From CAYSWK01 sp964434735 (GTDB lineage Archaea > Micrarchaeota > Micrarchaeia > Anstonellales > Bilamarchaeaceae), in NCBI GenBank assembly GCA_964434735.1, contig CAYSWK010000004.1, positions 1 to 58,369 on the forward strand: a stretch of DNA of 58,369 bases, in the 5' to 3' direction. Made by a program: the position numbers and the translations under genes. Below the pieces are notes generated by a model that ran no database searches, was not told where the DNA came from, and saw only the letters and a list, made by a program, of their open reading frames with translations. Shown piece by piece: positions 24,695-33,983 of this stretch (position 1 is its first letter; each line of letters opens with the position of its first letter).

Positions 24695-26764
24695 ATGCGA
24701 CGCTTTTTGCTCATTTCAATCCTTTTGGTTTCGGTGTTTTTTTCCGCATTCAATCCTTCTGAATTTTTGTATGCTGATGAAACTTCTGCTTCAATCTCGT
24801 ATGAGAATTTTACTCGTCTTGGAAGCCAATATTCATTGGTTAAAATTTCAGGTCAACCAACTTTTTTACTGTCAAATGGCACTCTCATTAATGATTCGAA
24901 TCTTATTGACTCGATTATAACTCCTTATTATCGTGAGCAATATTATCTTACTGATTCAGAAATTGAGGAACTCCGTAATCTCATTTCATTGTATAACATA
25001 AGTAGAAATGATGGTGATATATTTCGTGATAAGGAAGAATATGTGTGCCGTGAGGGGTTGTTCCTTAATGGCATAACGTACGGGAATGAAAAGGTTACTT
25101 GTGCTACTGAAGACGGTTGTAAAAAATTATCAATGATTATTTACAATGCTCCTTTCGCAGAAGGCATTCGAAGAAATTTTGCCATTGAGACGTTTGTTGG
25201 CTTTATGATGGACTTTAGCAGTGCCACGTTTGGAAACGATGAATTATTATCAGCAGATTATCAGCTTTTATTGGATCTTTCACCTTCGAATGCGCACACC
25301 TCCCTTCAAACAATAAAATCCTCTATACCTACCATCAATGCAAATTCAGTCAGTATCGAATCTTCAATATTTAGGACCCCTCGTCGTAATGATGATGCTG
25401 ACCGTGCAAAGTGCATTAATGAAAATTGTCTTGGCCTTTGTCCAGATCTTAACATGAATGAGACGTACTTATCTACTTTAGATTCAAGATTGGACGTGTA
25501 TCTTTCAAGACTTACTGTTGTTTCTGATTTTACTCAGGCAAGCAAAACGTTAGTTGAAAATTCAAATGCACGCATGGAGTATGTGACGGAGGGTAAGGAA
25601 GCTGCACGGCTTACGCAGATTTTTGAACCTGTCAGGCGCCGCGCAGTTGAAGTATTATCTCAAGCAAAGATTGCCCAATCCCACGTTAAAAATACAAAGT
25701 TTTCACAGGACATTGTCCTTCTTGAATCAAAATTGGCAAAAATAAATCAATCCATCCAAAACCGTTTGTTTGAAACAGTGCTTTCTGATATCGAACAGGT
25801 GGATTCGTCAACCCAAGACCTTTTATCTCAAAGCGATTCTCTTGAAGTGATTTATTCTTCTGCTCTTACGGCAAAAGACGATGCGGATGCCGTTTTGTTC
25901 CTTCTTGAAATTCGGGAGATTTCAGATGAATCGCAAGACAGGTTTGCAGGCATTAGAAGCAATATCTCAACACTGAATGCCCGTTTTGCCCCCGGCCTTA
26001 CTGAAGGGGAATATGTTTCATTTAGGGACAATTACCTTGCAACTTCTACTGAGGCCAACGCATTGCTTGAGGAAGAGCGTTCAAGACCCATGACTGCAAC
26101 CGTCTCAAAAATACGTGGTTTTTCACGAAGGGTAAACCACGGCCTTGAAAATTTCCTTATTTTGGCAAATGCTCAGGATCTTCCAAAAACTACCGATCCA
26201 AAAATTTTCTTTGGTTCGTTTGCAATCATTAATTTTGTTTCATTTACTTCGCTTGCAGTCCTGATGTTTCTTATGATTTATCGTGCGTTTGCGCCAAATA
26301 AGATCGCGTTAAGCTTTTTATTTGCACTTTTAAGTGCGGCAATCTTGATCTTTTCAGGCATATTATTTATCTATACTGAAAAGACTGCAAACAACGCGGA
26401 TTTGGGCGAATTCCTTGATGAAGTGTCTCATAGTAATATTACTACGGTCTTTGTCGACACACGCGGGGCAGAATCTCCTCAAGTTATGCTTGATTGCGCC
26501 AATAGGGTTGTTTCTGGACTTGAAGATAACAACATCAGCGTTCATTTCTTTTCCATTTCTCAGAATGAATGTGTTGATGTGCGCACAGGCACGCCTTCAA
26601 GAGTGTGCAATAATCTTGCAACAAACACAACCTCTATCTTCATGAATTATTCGCAAGTGTACCATAAGCCAACGTTTAAAACAGTTTTCCAACCACATGC
26701 ATATATTTCAGGAAATACTATGAATTACAAGCTCTGCCCATTAGGGCTTGTACTTGAGGGTTGA
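24695..26764 (+). CDS. Secreted coiled-coil membrane protein of unknown function
   Basis: A 689-residue protein. A signal peptide (1-27), a mixed region to about 210 with several Cys, long amphipathic helices (about 255-500) that look like coiled coils, then two membrane segments (about 508-530 and 535-560), and a C-terminal 115-residue domain (TTVFVDTRGAESPQVMLDC onward) resembling the next gene's soluble domain. The helical region is probably extracellular. I do not recognise the family. The following gene begins five bases after the stop. Confidence 0.65.
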   Translation: MRRFLLISILLVSVFFSAFNPSEFLYADETSASISYENFTRLGSQYSLVKISGQPTFLLSNGTLINDSNLIDSIITPYYREQYYLTDSEIEELRNLISLYNISRNDGDIFRDKEEYVCREGLFLNGITYGNEKVTCATEDGCKKLSMIIYNAPFAEGIRRNFAIETFVGFMMDFSSATFGNDELLSADYQLLLDLSPSNAHTSLQTIKSSIPTINANSVSIESSIFRTPRRNDDADRAKCINENCLGLCPDLNMNETYLSTLDSRLDVYLSRLTVVSDFTQASKTLVENSNARMEYVTEGKEAARLTQIFEPVRRRAVEVLSQAKIAQSHVKNTKFSQDIVLLESKLAKINQSIQNRLFETVLSDIEQVDSSTQDLLSQSDSLEVIYSSALTAKDDADAVLFLLEIREISDESQDRFAGIRSNISTLNARFAPGLTEGEYVSFRDNYLATSTEANALLEEERSRPMTATVSKIRGFSRRVNHGLENFLILANAQDLPKTTDPKIFFGSFAIINFVSFTSLAVLMFLMIYRAFAPNKIALSFLFALLSAAILIFSGILFIYTEKTANNADLGEFLDEVSHSNITTVFVDTRGAESPQVMLDCANRVVSGLEDNNISVHFFSISQNECVDVRTGTPSRVCNNLATNTTSIFMNYSQVYHKPTFKTVFQPHAYISGNTMNYKLCPLGLVLEG

Positions 26765-26768
26765 GAAT

Positions 26769-27221
26769 ATGAATTTACCTTTTAATAAACATGTTTTGAT
26801 TACGCTTGTGCTGTTAATCGCAGTAGTTGTTTTTGGAGTAATTGTACTCATGAAAGAACCTGTTGTCGAGCCCTCCGTTTTCATTTCACATCTTGCGCAA
26901 TCTCCCAAGGTTGTCATTGTGCAGGACTTAAGAGGCGCAACTTCAGATCTCATTAGGAAAAACATTCAGCAATGTGGCGTTGATTTTGCCGGGAGCCAAG
27001 GGCTTGCGCGCAAAGAGCTTGTTATCTCAGCATATGAAAAAGACTTGTGCATCACTATGGAGGGAACATTCCCTATTTCAAAATGTGAGTCAGAGTATGC
27101 AACTTTGACAAAGATTTTCATTTCTGCAGGCAAAGAAACCCGTTTCTTTAATGATAAGATGATCGTAGGCGTGCAAGAACAATATGTTCCTTTGGATTGC
27201 AGAGTAAATATTGTATCTTAA
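26769..27221 (+). CDS. Single-pass membrane protein related to the C-terminus of its upstream neighbour
   Basis: A 150-residue protein. One membrane segment (residues 9-28) precedes a soluble domain whose opening VVIVQDLRGATSDLIRKNIQQCG parallels TTVFVDTRGAESPQVMLDCAN in the upstream protein, and the later CITMEGTFPISKCESEYATL parallels its Cys-containing middle. The pair is co-transcribed (five-base spacing). Function unknown; the two may form a complex in the envelope. ATG 26769 is preferred over an upstream TTG inside the neighbour. Confidence 0.65.
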   Translation: MNLPFNKHVLITLVLLIAVVVFGVIVLMKEPVVEPSVFISHLAQSPKVVIVQDLRGATSDLIRKNIQQCGVDFAGSQGLARKELVISAYEKDLCITMEGTFPISKCESEYATLTKIFISAGKETRFFNDKMIVGVQEQYVPLDCRVNIVS

Positions 27222-27247
27222 TTTTTTGTTTATTTTTTAGGATAAAC

Positions 27248-28450
27248 TTAGTATCTTGTTTTATACTTTAAGAATGCGCCAATCCCAGCAAATCCGTTGA
27301 GGAATTGACTTCCTTCAGACGTTTCAGTTGATATAATCTCGACAGGGACTTCATTTTGATGTGCCAAATCCATAAGTTCGTCAAATAAAGAAATGGTTTC
27401 CTTTAGCCGTGCGGTCTCGCCATTTTCTGTTTGGAACGTGTCTTGTAAGGGGGTTTTGCTGACTTTTTCGATACGTGCGCCTTGAGGAGTTTCATATACA
27501 TATTTTTTGTACTCTATACCTTCTGAAAGAAGAACTTTTTCAGCTTGCCTGGTTTCTAACGTTTCCCGAACCTGTTTTTCACCGTATGTGGCAAGCCCGT
27601 CCTTTACTACCTCGCGTATGAACTTGTCGATGATTTCTTTTTCGGCAACTGCTTCTTGTGCTTCAAGTATTCCGCCGCTTTTTGCTAAAGCTTCGCGTAT
27701 GCCATATTCCTCCGTGTAGCCCGTGTCAACGACTCCAAGCACTTGTATTTGGTAGTTAAACGGCTTCATTTTAAGGAAAAAGTCCTTTGTGGGTCCAGGT
27801 CCGCCGATGACGACTCCCTTTATTTTTCCCACATAATACTCATCCATCGTTTCTCCTACTTTTTTGTAGAAGTATTCGATGGATTCCTCAATAAGTCGCT
27901 CATACCTTCGTGCCGACTGACCACCGACTTTTATTTTTGCGTGTGCATGGCTTATTACTTTTTTATGAATTTGTATTTGCGTTCCACGCACGGTTGCAAT
28001 GGTCGCTTCACGTCCGTCAAGAACCACGATTCCAAAGCTTTCCTTTGAATCCATCATTGACGTAAGCGGGTCAAGGAAAAAACGGCTATCGCATCGGTAC
28101 GTCCCTATTGATAGTTTTTGAATGGGTTCAAGCCAGAACAATTCAATATCTGTTTTTGCAGGATTGTCGGAAACATTCCCGCAAAAGACCGCAAGGCCGT
28201 TGGGCGGAGTTTCCCTGAAAATTTTAAGATGCTGAATTATTCGTTCAAGCGCACCCGTAACGTTTAATCGTGTTGATTTTGATTTAATGTTGCTTGCCTG
28301 GCTCATTTCTTCGCGCAATTTGCCGCCCATTTCATGCACTTGCGCACCTGCGGGAATATACACTGAGATAAGCTCAGTTCCACTACCTCTAAATTCGGAA
28401 AGTTTTCTAACAGTTCTTTTGAACTCAAACGTTTTTTGATCCTCTGCCAT
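27248..28450 (-). CDS. prf1: Peptide chain release factor aRF1
   Basis: A 400-residue class-1 release factor that decodes all three stop codons. Stop-codon recognition motifs NIKS (54-57) and YxCxxxF (YRCDSRF, 118-124) are intact in the N domain, and the peptidyl-hydrolysis GGQ (176-178, KVGGQSARRYERL) is in the M domain. The C domain, which contacts ABCE1, follows. Length is normal for archaea, and intact motifs agree with a standard genetic code. Confidence 0.96.
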   Translation of the reverse strand: MAEDQKTFEFKRTVRKLSEFRGSGTELISVYIPAGAQVHEMGGKLREEMSQASNIKSKSTRLNVTGALERIIQHLKIFRETPPNGLAVFCGNVSDNPAKTDIELFWLEPIQKLSIGTYRCDSRFFLDPLTSMMDSKESFGIVVLDGREATIATVRGTQIQIHKKVISHAHAKIKVGGQSARRYERLIEESIEYFYKKVGETMDEYYVGKIKGVVIGGPGPTKDFFLKMKPFNYQIQVLGVVDTGYTEEYGIREALAKSGGILEAQEAVAEKEIIDKFIREVVKDGLATYGEKQVRETLETRQAEKVLLSEGIEYKKYVYETPQGARIEKVSKTPLQDTFQTENGETARLKETISLFDELMDLAHQNEVPVEIISTETSEGSQFLNGFAGIGAFLKYKTRY

Positions 28451-28468
28451 GAAAACGACTCGATATTA

Positions 28469-30073
28469 TTATTTTTTCGGTCTGCGTAGGAAAAGTATTA
28501 ACCCTGCAACGATTGCAATCCCTATTACGATGATAGGTAAAAGAGACCCATTTCCTTCATCCGCAGATTTTATTGTTATTTTGCTTGTTATGGGGGAATA
28601 TCCTTCCTTTTCAGCTTTAAGCGTATATTCTCCCTTTTGTAAGGAAAGCTTTAATGAACCATCGACTGTTTTGGCATTTACGCCATTTACCGTAATCGTG
28701 ACGTGCTCGAGGGCTTTTCCGCGGTCATCGGATACGCTTAGTATTATTTCCTTGTTTTCAATAAGGTTTCCATCTAGGTTCATTCTCATTTTTTGAATCG
28801 GAATGCTTGGATCTTTGTAAATTTCTATTTGGCCGTATGCATTTCCTTGAGTTCCTTGGGAATCCGTAGTTCTGCATTCTATGGTGTCTGAGAAGTCCTC
28901 AAAGAGCGTATTGGGGATAAATGTGAAATATATTCCGTCTTTTTCTTCAAGTGATTTCCATTCGCCTTCGTTTACTCTCACTTCAACGGATGCAATATCC
29001 GCCGTTTTACTAAATGCAGCGACTTCTATTTTTTGTTCCTCTTTCCCTATTACTGTTTGACCGTGAGGAGTTATGATCGAGCATCCTTTATCAACTTCAA
29101 TAAGTAAGACTTTTCCTGTTGAGTCGCCTACTATAAGCATATTTTGAAGGCGTGTGCCTAACCCTACGACCGTTCCGCGTATGGGGTAACTAAATACGGG
29201 CAGGCCTTCTTGGTTAAACATAATCACTTGGTATTTGCCTCCAAAAACAATGCCTTCTTGTCCTGTTAGTTTGAGTGTGACGGGGGGCGTATTTACAAAA
29301 TCGCCGTGGGGCGTTGCATATTTTTCATCCGTTATTCCATTGACACGGTGCACGCTCCAATCCGTTGTTGCAACCCAGACATTTCCTTGACTTATTATAG
29401 GTGTGGCCGCGTATCCTTCTAACACTGTTCTCCAGAGGATATTCCCTCCGTTTGAGACTGCAACAATTTCTCTATCTGTTGTTCCTACATAAATAGTATT
29501 TGCGCCAGCTACGGGGCGTTTCCATACGGTTCCAACCTGCGTACGCCAGGTTATGCCTCCGTTTTGATTAATCATCATTAGTTCGTTTCCTTTGCCAAAA
29601 ACAATATTATGGTTAAATATAATCGGTTCGGTAAACGTATTATTTTCAGCATATATCTTGCTGATGTTTCCTGCACGAAGTATTTTGAAAACTCCCGCAT
29701 TGGTCGTTGCATATAGTATGTCCCCATCTGCCGTAACGCCATAGAGTATGCTTGCAGGCAGCATTGAATTGAACCGTATCGATCCGTCTGAGCGAAGCAC
29801 CATTATTTTTCCGTTTTGAGTAAAAATGGCTGTTTCATCACCAAGGACAAGGGGAGTTAGTAATGAAGGGCCAATATATCTTTTCCAAATCGGCTTTCCA
29901 TTTTGGGCGGATAATAAATGTACAAATCCATCTTGGGAGCCAATAAGAATTCCTGTTGAAAATGAAACGCCGTTTGTGCTTGAAGGGGCATCAAGTTGGT
30001 ATTCCCATACTGTTTTGGAGAATGAGATGGTTGCCAAACAAAACAAAAGAATAATAAGAGGTTGCAGTCGCAT
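28469..30073 (-). CDS. Secreted PQQ-like beta-propeller protein with C-terminal anchor
   Basis: A protein of 534 residues counted from ATG 30073. A signal peptide (MRLQPLIILLFCLATISFS) precedes about six propeller repeats, each with NGxIxW- or DGSIRF-type turns (NGKPIWKRY, NGGITWRT, GGNILWRT). Then come Ig- or CarboxypepD-like beta domains (about 340-500, with the TLKAEKEGYSP motif) and a membrane helix near the end (LPIIVIGIAIVAGLILFL) plus Arg/Lys tail. Resembles BamB-like propellers; probably external and membrane-anchored. The TATA at about 30098 fits a leaderless start at 30073. Confidence 0.75.
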   Translation of the reverse strand: MRLQPLIILLFCLATISFSKTVWEYQLDAPSSTNGVSFSTGILIGSQDGFVHLLSAQNGKPIWKRYIGPSLLTPLVLGDETAIFTQNGKIMVLRSDGSIRFNSMLPASILYGVTADGDILYATTNAGVFKILRAGNISKIYAENNTFTEPIIFNHNIVFGKGNELMMINQNGGITWRTQVGTVWKRPVAGANTIYVGTTDREIVAVSNGGNILWRTVLEGYAATPIISQGNVWVATTDWSVHRVNGITDEKYATPHGDFVNTPPVTLKLTGQEGIVFGGKYQVIMFNQEGLPVFSYPIRGTVVGLGTRLQNMLIVGDSTGKVLLIEVDKGCSIITPHGQTVIGKEEQKIEVAAFSKTADIASVEVRVNEGEWKSLEEKDGIYFTFIPNTLFEDFSDTIECRTTDSQGTQGNAYGQIEIYKDPSIPIQKMRMNLDGNLIENKEIILSVSDDRGKALEHVTITVNGVNAKTVDGSLKLSLQKGEYTLKAEKEGYSPITSKITIKSADEGNGSLLPIIVIGIAIVAGLILFLRRPKK

Positions 30074-30106
30074 GCATACCATTTTGATATTTAGGTTTAA
30101 ATGCGT

Positions 30107-30583
30107 TTACTTAAGGGCGCTGTCGTGCATTCCCTTGTCAAGTTCTTTCATAAACGCCTTTCCGTCTTTTCCTTCAATGGTGATTCCCATGCTGACACAG
30201 GTACCTACAACTTCTTTGACTGCATTTTTTACGTCGCCGCTCAATGATTTTTGATTCATTTTTGCAACTTTGACAGCACCTGTTAATGAAAGGTTTCCTG
30301 CCTTTGCAGCTTTGTGGTCCCCTGCTCCTTTTTCTATTTTTGCCTCTTTTTTGATGATTTCGGCTAAGGGCGGGCTTCCTACTTCAATGTGGAATTCCTT
30401 GGTAACTGAGTCGATGATGACTTTTACCGGAACGTTCATTCCTGCGAATGCCTTTGTTGCTTCGTTTATTTTTTGAATGACTTGGGGTACAGGTACTCCC
30501 ATAGGAGCAAGTGATGGTCCAAGAGGTGGACCGGGGGTTGCTTTACCGCCTTCTACCATTGCATTAACGATCTTTTCTGCCAT
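30107..30583 (-). CDS. rpl11: Ribosomal protein uL11
   Basis: A 158-residue protein of the L7/L12 stalk base. The N-terminal domain shows GGKATPGPPLGPSLAPMGVPVPQVIQ, the rRNA-binding C-terminal domain VKKAVKEVVGTCVSMGITIEGKDG-type sequence. It is alone here, without uL1/uL10 next to it. Its ATG is preceded by a GGTGA box. Confidence 0.96.
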   Translation of the reverse strand: MAEKIVNAMVEGGKATPGPPLGPSLAPMGVPVPQVIQKINEATKAFAGMNVPVKVIIDSVTKEFHIEVGSPPLAEIIKKEAKIEKGAGDHKAAKAGNLSLTGAVKVAKMNQKSLSGDVKNAVKEVVGTCVSMGITIEGKDGKAFMKELDKGMHDSALK

Positions 30584-30687
30584 AAAATATTCACCTTATA
30601 GTAATAGTTTTAACGACTAAGGAATTACTATTTGATTCAATGCCTTTTTAAATCCAGCGAATAGGGTTTCCTCAGGGTTAGAATTCG

Positions 30688-31386
30688 CTATCCCCATCCT
30701 TCAAGTTTTATTTTTTTGGGATCTGCGCCAAGTTCAAGCGCTATTTGCTTGAAGGCCGTAACCATCTGGAGTGGTCCGCAAAAATACCAGCTTGAATTTT
30801 GAGGGTCCTTTACGTATTTTTCAACTAATTCCTTGGAAATTCTGCCCCGTTCGCCTTTCCAAGGGGAACCTTCTTCTTCACGCGTAAGAGTATGTACTAT
30901 TATGAACCCTTTTTGTTTGAACGTTTCAAGTTCCTTGCGGTAGAGGATGTCCTTTTCAGTTTTATTGCTGTAAATAAGTACAACTTCGCCCTTGATCTCT
31001 TTATTTCGTATATATCGAGCCATGCTCATCATAGGGGCGATTCCAGTGCCTCCTGCAAGTAAAACGGTTTTCTTGCTTTCAGAATACGCAAAATGCCCGT
31101 AGGGACCGTCAACTTCAATGACGTCCCCCACGCATGCCTTTTCAAGAAGGGACGTGAGCTGTCCTTTTTCCATTTTTATGCAGAATTCAAGAATTCCGTC
31201 AGGTGAAGGTGCAGACGCTATCGAATAGGGCCTACTGATAGAGGTTGTGCCATTTTTTTTGAGCGCAAGTTTTGCAAATTGTCCGGGTAAAAAAGAATCA
31301 AGTTTTTGGCCGCAAGGCGTGAGGGTATATACTCGTACTTCTTGTCCGTCAGGGGTTATTTTTGATATGGAATACTCCGCTTTCAT
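30688..31386 (-). CDS. Ferredoxin-NADP(+) reductase-family FAD/NAD(P) oxidoreductase
   Basis: A 232-residue protein. FAD-binding motif RPYSIAS is at 52-58, the NAD(P)-binding GGTGIAP at 112-118, and a late YFCGPLQM at about 201-208. No iron-sulfur domain is fused, so a separate electron acceptor (ferredoxin or another protein) is implied. It resembles the PyrK/HydG-type and flavohaemoprotein reductase modules; the partner is not visible here. Confidence 0.88.
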   Translation of the reverse strand: MKAEYSISKITPDGQEVRVYTLTPCGQKLDSFLPGQFAKLALKKNGTTSISRPYSIASAPSPDGILEFCIKMEKGQLTSLLEKACVGDVIEVDGPYGHFAYSESKKTVLLAGGTGIAPMMSMARYIRNKEIKGEVVLIYSNKTEKDILYRKELETFKQKGFIIVHTLTREEEGSPWKGERGRISKELVEKYVKDPQNSSWYFCGPLQMVTAFKQIALELGADPKKIKLEGWG

Positions 31387-31439
31387 GGTTTTTGGCTTTG
31401 CAGACTACGTTTTTAATACTCATGCACGATTAGGTGTGT

Positions 31440-31772
31440 ATGAATACGGCAAAACTGCTGCCTGGCACGGATTATTACGAGCAGATATATCTCTTACTTA
31501 TGCAGACGGCCCATTTTTACGCCCGAAATATTTATGACAGGTATCTTGATTCCGGGCTTGACCCGTTTCGGGTTTCTTTTGAGGAATTCTGGCGTACCTT
31601 TGAAGGAAGAAAGGAAGTGCTTTTTTCCTCCCTTGGTTCAGAAGTTCGCCGTGCCGTAATTCTTGCTTCCAAAGACCAATTTGATGATGAAGCCTATCAG
31701 ACATTTGTGCGTGAAGTTGAGCGCGAGACGTGGAATTATATTTATGGTTATTTTGTGAAGCCCAAGAAGTGA
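31440..31772 (+). CDS. Small conserved hypothetical protein
   Basis: A protein of 110 residues counted from ATG 31440 (AGGTGTG just before it). It is helical, rich in Tyr, Phe and Glu (HFYARNIYDRYLDSG, SFEEFWRTFEG), without signal peptide or Cys. It is followed three bases later by the CobW-type GTPase gene and is probably co-transcribed with it. Not recognised; a link to metal handling is only contextual. Confidence 0.6.
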   Translation: MNTAKLLPGTDYYEQIYLLLMQTAHFYARNIYDRYLDSGLDPFRVSFEEFWRTFEGRKEVLFSSLGSEVRRAVILASKDQFDDEAYQTFVREVERETWNYIYGYFVKPKK

Positions 31773-31776
31773 GCGT

Positions 31777-32652
31777 ATGAAAATTCCTTGTTATGTAGTT
31801 ACGGGTTATCTTGGTGCCGGTAAGACCACGTTGCTTAATCATCTGCTTGTAAATACGTCAGTTAAGCTTGCAGTCATAGTTAATGAGTTTGGATCTGTTC
31901 CCGTTGATGGGAAAATCATCCGGGGAAAGAGCGTTACCATGACTGAGTTGGCAGGCGGCTGCGTTTGTTGTTCAATGTCAGGTGAGCTTGACGAGGCGGT
32001 TAAGGAAATCATCTCAAAAGTTAAGCCTGAAGCAATTGTTATTGAAACAACCGGGGTTGCTGAACCTGCGGCACTTGAAGATGAATTTTTTGCTTCAAAC
32101 AAAGACGTTTTCCTTTCAGCCATTATTACTATTGCAGATGCGGATGCGCTTGTCAGGTATCCTTCACTTGGGCATACGGGGAGGCAGCAGATCGAGCGTG
32201 CGGATATTTTAGTGGTGAACAAGACCGACTTGATTACGCTTTCACAATGTGAGGAGCTTTCAGACGCTCTTAAGAAGCTCAATTCGCATGCACGTTATTT
32301 CTATACGAAGAAGTGCGATGTTGACGTTCCCTTGCTTTTAGGGATGAAGCATGAGCGGATTGCTCATGATGTAAAGAAATCGAGCGATTCACATGAGAAT
32401 CCTCATGAATATTTTAGCGTTGATATGCCTGGAAAATTCCTTCATTCTGACCTTAAGCGTATTTTTGGACAACTTCCACCCTCCGTGTACCGGGCAAAAG
32501 GTTTTGTGAAAACCGACCGTGGAACGGAGCTGGTCCAATATGTTGCTGGTCGTGTTGAAATTACGCCCGGTGAATCAAAAGAATTTTCATTGGTCTTCAT
32601 TGGCGTAGATATTCTAAAAGATAAAAAGAAGATTGAGGAATTGTTTATCTAG
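31777..32652 (+). CDS. CobW/COG0523-family GTPase (metallochaperone type)
   Basis: A 291-residue G3E GTPase. Walker A GYLGAGKTT is at 10-18, the metal-binding GGCVCC at 60-65, and NKTDL later; a C-terminal CobW domain follows a His-containing linker (SDSHENPHEY). The family inserts zinc or other metals into client proteins; the specific metal is not readable. It starts three bases after the 31440 gene. Confidence 0.9.
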   Translation: MKIPCYVVTGYLGAGKTTLLNHLLVNTSVKLAVIVNEFGSVPVDGKIIRGKSVTMTELAGGCVCCSMSGELDEAVKEIISKVKPEAIVIETTGVAEPAALEDEFFASNKDVFLSAIITIADADALVRYPSLGHTGRQQIERADILVVNKTDLITLSQCEELSDALKKLNSHARYFYTKKCDVDVPLLLGMKHERIAHDVKKSSDSHENPHEYFSVDMPGKFLHSDLKRIFGQLPPSVYRAKGFVKTDRGTELVQYVAGRVEITPGESKEFSLVFIGVDILKDKKKIEELFI

Positions 32653-32713
32653 TGCGTTATGCATTTCTTATTTTTTGAACGAGCACGTATGCTGCAAAGA
32701 GCATTGTCTCATA

Positions 32714-33871
32714 CTATTTATTCACATCCTCAAATCTTCCTTCGCCCCTATTCTTTTCAACATCTTCAGCATTGAAAAGACGCGTGTTCATGGCAACGTA
32801 AACCCCTGGTCTTAGAACCAGAGATGCACCTGTAGCAAATCCAAGATTAAAGGGTGCGTCTGACGGCGTAAATCCATTTAATGGAATCATTGAGCCAAAG
32901 AGAACGACTGTTTTGTCATGATCGTCTGGCAATCGTTCATTGATAAACTGTCCTGTGTCTGCCATAGTATATGTTCCATGTGGAACAATCACTTTTCTAG
33001 CTGGGGATGAAGTAATTGCATCTACAATCGCTTTTCTATCTTTATAGCTAATATCTCTGCTATCTTTAAGACAGGCAGTAGTAAATTGCAGTGCTAGTTG
33101 TAGTTCTATTCTTTCGAGATATATCTGAAGCCATGGATTTACATCTGTAACTGCAGTATCCAGTGTTGGTTCCCATCTTGATTCAATCGTACCTCCAGTT
33201 CTCACTACATGAACTATCTCAGGTTTATTGAGTCGTCCGAAAATACTTTCAAGTCTACTCTGTGCTTCTTCAGCAGATATTTGGCCTTCTTCAAATGCCT
33301 TTGCTTTACTAACGCTAACCTCTCCAGCTTTGAATATCCTCCCTTCCATTGCAACATATACTCCTGGCTCTAATACTTCTGAACATGCGGTTGCAAAACC
33401 AAAATTAAAAGGCCCTTCAGATAAAAGGTCAGAAAACGGATCTTTTGATCCGAATATTATAACTGTTTTACTGTGATTTTTAGGTAATTCATCCAAAAGA
33501 TATTCAGCTGTATCTGGGGCAGTAAAGCAACCATGAGCTATCAGCACTCTTTCGTGAGGTGAATTAACAACCGTATCGCGAATAGTTCTTCTATCTTTTT
33601 GAGTTATTTCACGACCATCTTTAAGGCAGACAGTAGTCGAATCAAATCGAGTATATGGTTTAAGGCCTTCCACATATGTAGGAAGTACAGATCTATTTCC
33701 TATTGCCATGCAATCTCGTTTTCTGTTCCATTGAAACTCAATTGTCCCCCCAGTTGATATTAAATGCACTGGTCGTGGCTTGTCAAATTTTTCAAAAAGT
33801 TTGTTGAGTCCTGCTTGAGCTTCCTTTGCACTTGGTCTTGCACCTGGTTCGTTTCCAACTAATTTTTGCAT
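32714..33871 (-). CDS. Tandem-duplicated asparaginase-like protein
   Basis: A 385-residue protein built of two copies of the asparaginase N-terminal domain, 185 residues apart. Each copy has TGGTI (40-44 and 225-229), TxCLKDxRxIxxKDR, an HG motif (HGCFT 113-117; HGTYT 298-302) and PFNxGFA. The usual HGTDT Asp is absent in both copies, and the asparaginase C-terminal domain is missing, so activity may differ (amidase-like or regulatory). Base composition is more AT-rich than the neighbours. It is divergent from the tandem Lrp-type regulator, which may control it. Confidence 0.8.
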   Translation of the reverse strand: MQKLVGNEPGARPSAKEAQAGLNKLFEKFDKPRPVHLISTGGTIEFQWNRKRDCMAIGNRSVLPTYVEGLKPYTRFDSTTVCLKDGREITQKDRRTIRDTVVNSPHERVLIAHGCFTAPDTAEYLLDELPKNHSKTVIIFGSKDPFSDLLSEGPFNFGFATACSEVLEPGVYVAMEGRIFKAGEVSVSKAKAFEEGQISAEEAQSRLESIFGRLNKPEIVHVVRTGGTIESRWEPTLDTAVTDVNPWLQIYLERIELQLALQFTTACLKDSRDISYKDRKAIVDAITSSPARKVIVPHGTYTMADTGQFINERLPDDHDKTVVLFGSMIPLNGFTPSDAPFNLGFATGASLVLRPGVYVAMNTRLFNAEDVEKNRGEGRFEDVNK

Positions 33872-33983
33872 AGTAATAACCTCTCTACTACATAAATTAT
33901 GACATTCTTATCTAAATAATTATACTGGCACTTTTTCAGAAAAACAGATAGATTTTAATATATTTTCTTAAATAAATATTAAT
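33872..33983. promoter_or_regulatory. Divergent AT-rich promoter region
   Basis: The 112 bases between the asparaginase-like and Lrp-type genes are strongly AT-rich. TATA-like ATTTTAATATATTTT and TTAAATAAATATTAA lie shortly before the ATG at 33984. Lrp-family regulators often bind their own divergent promoters. Confidence 0.45.
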
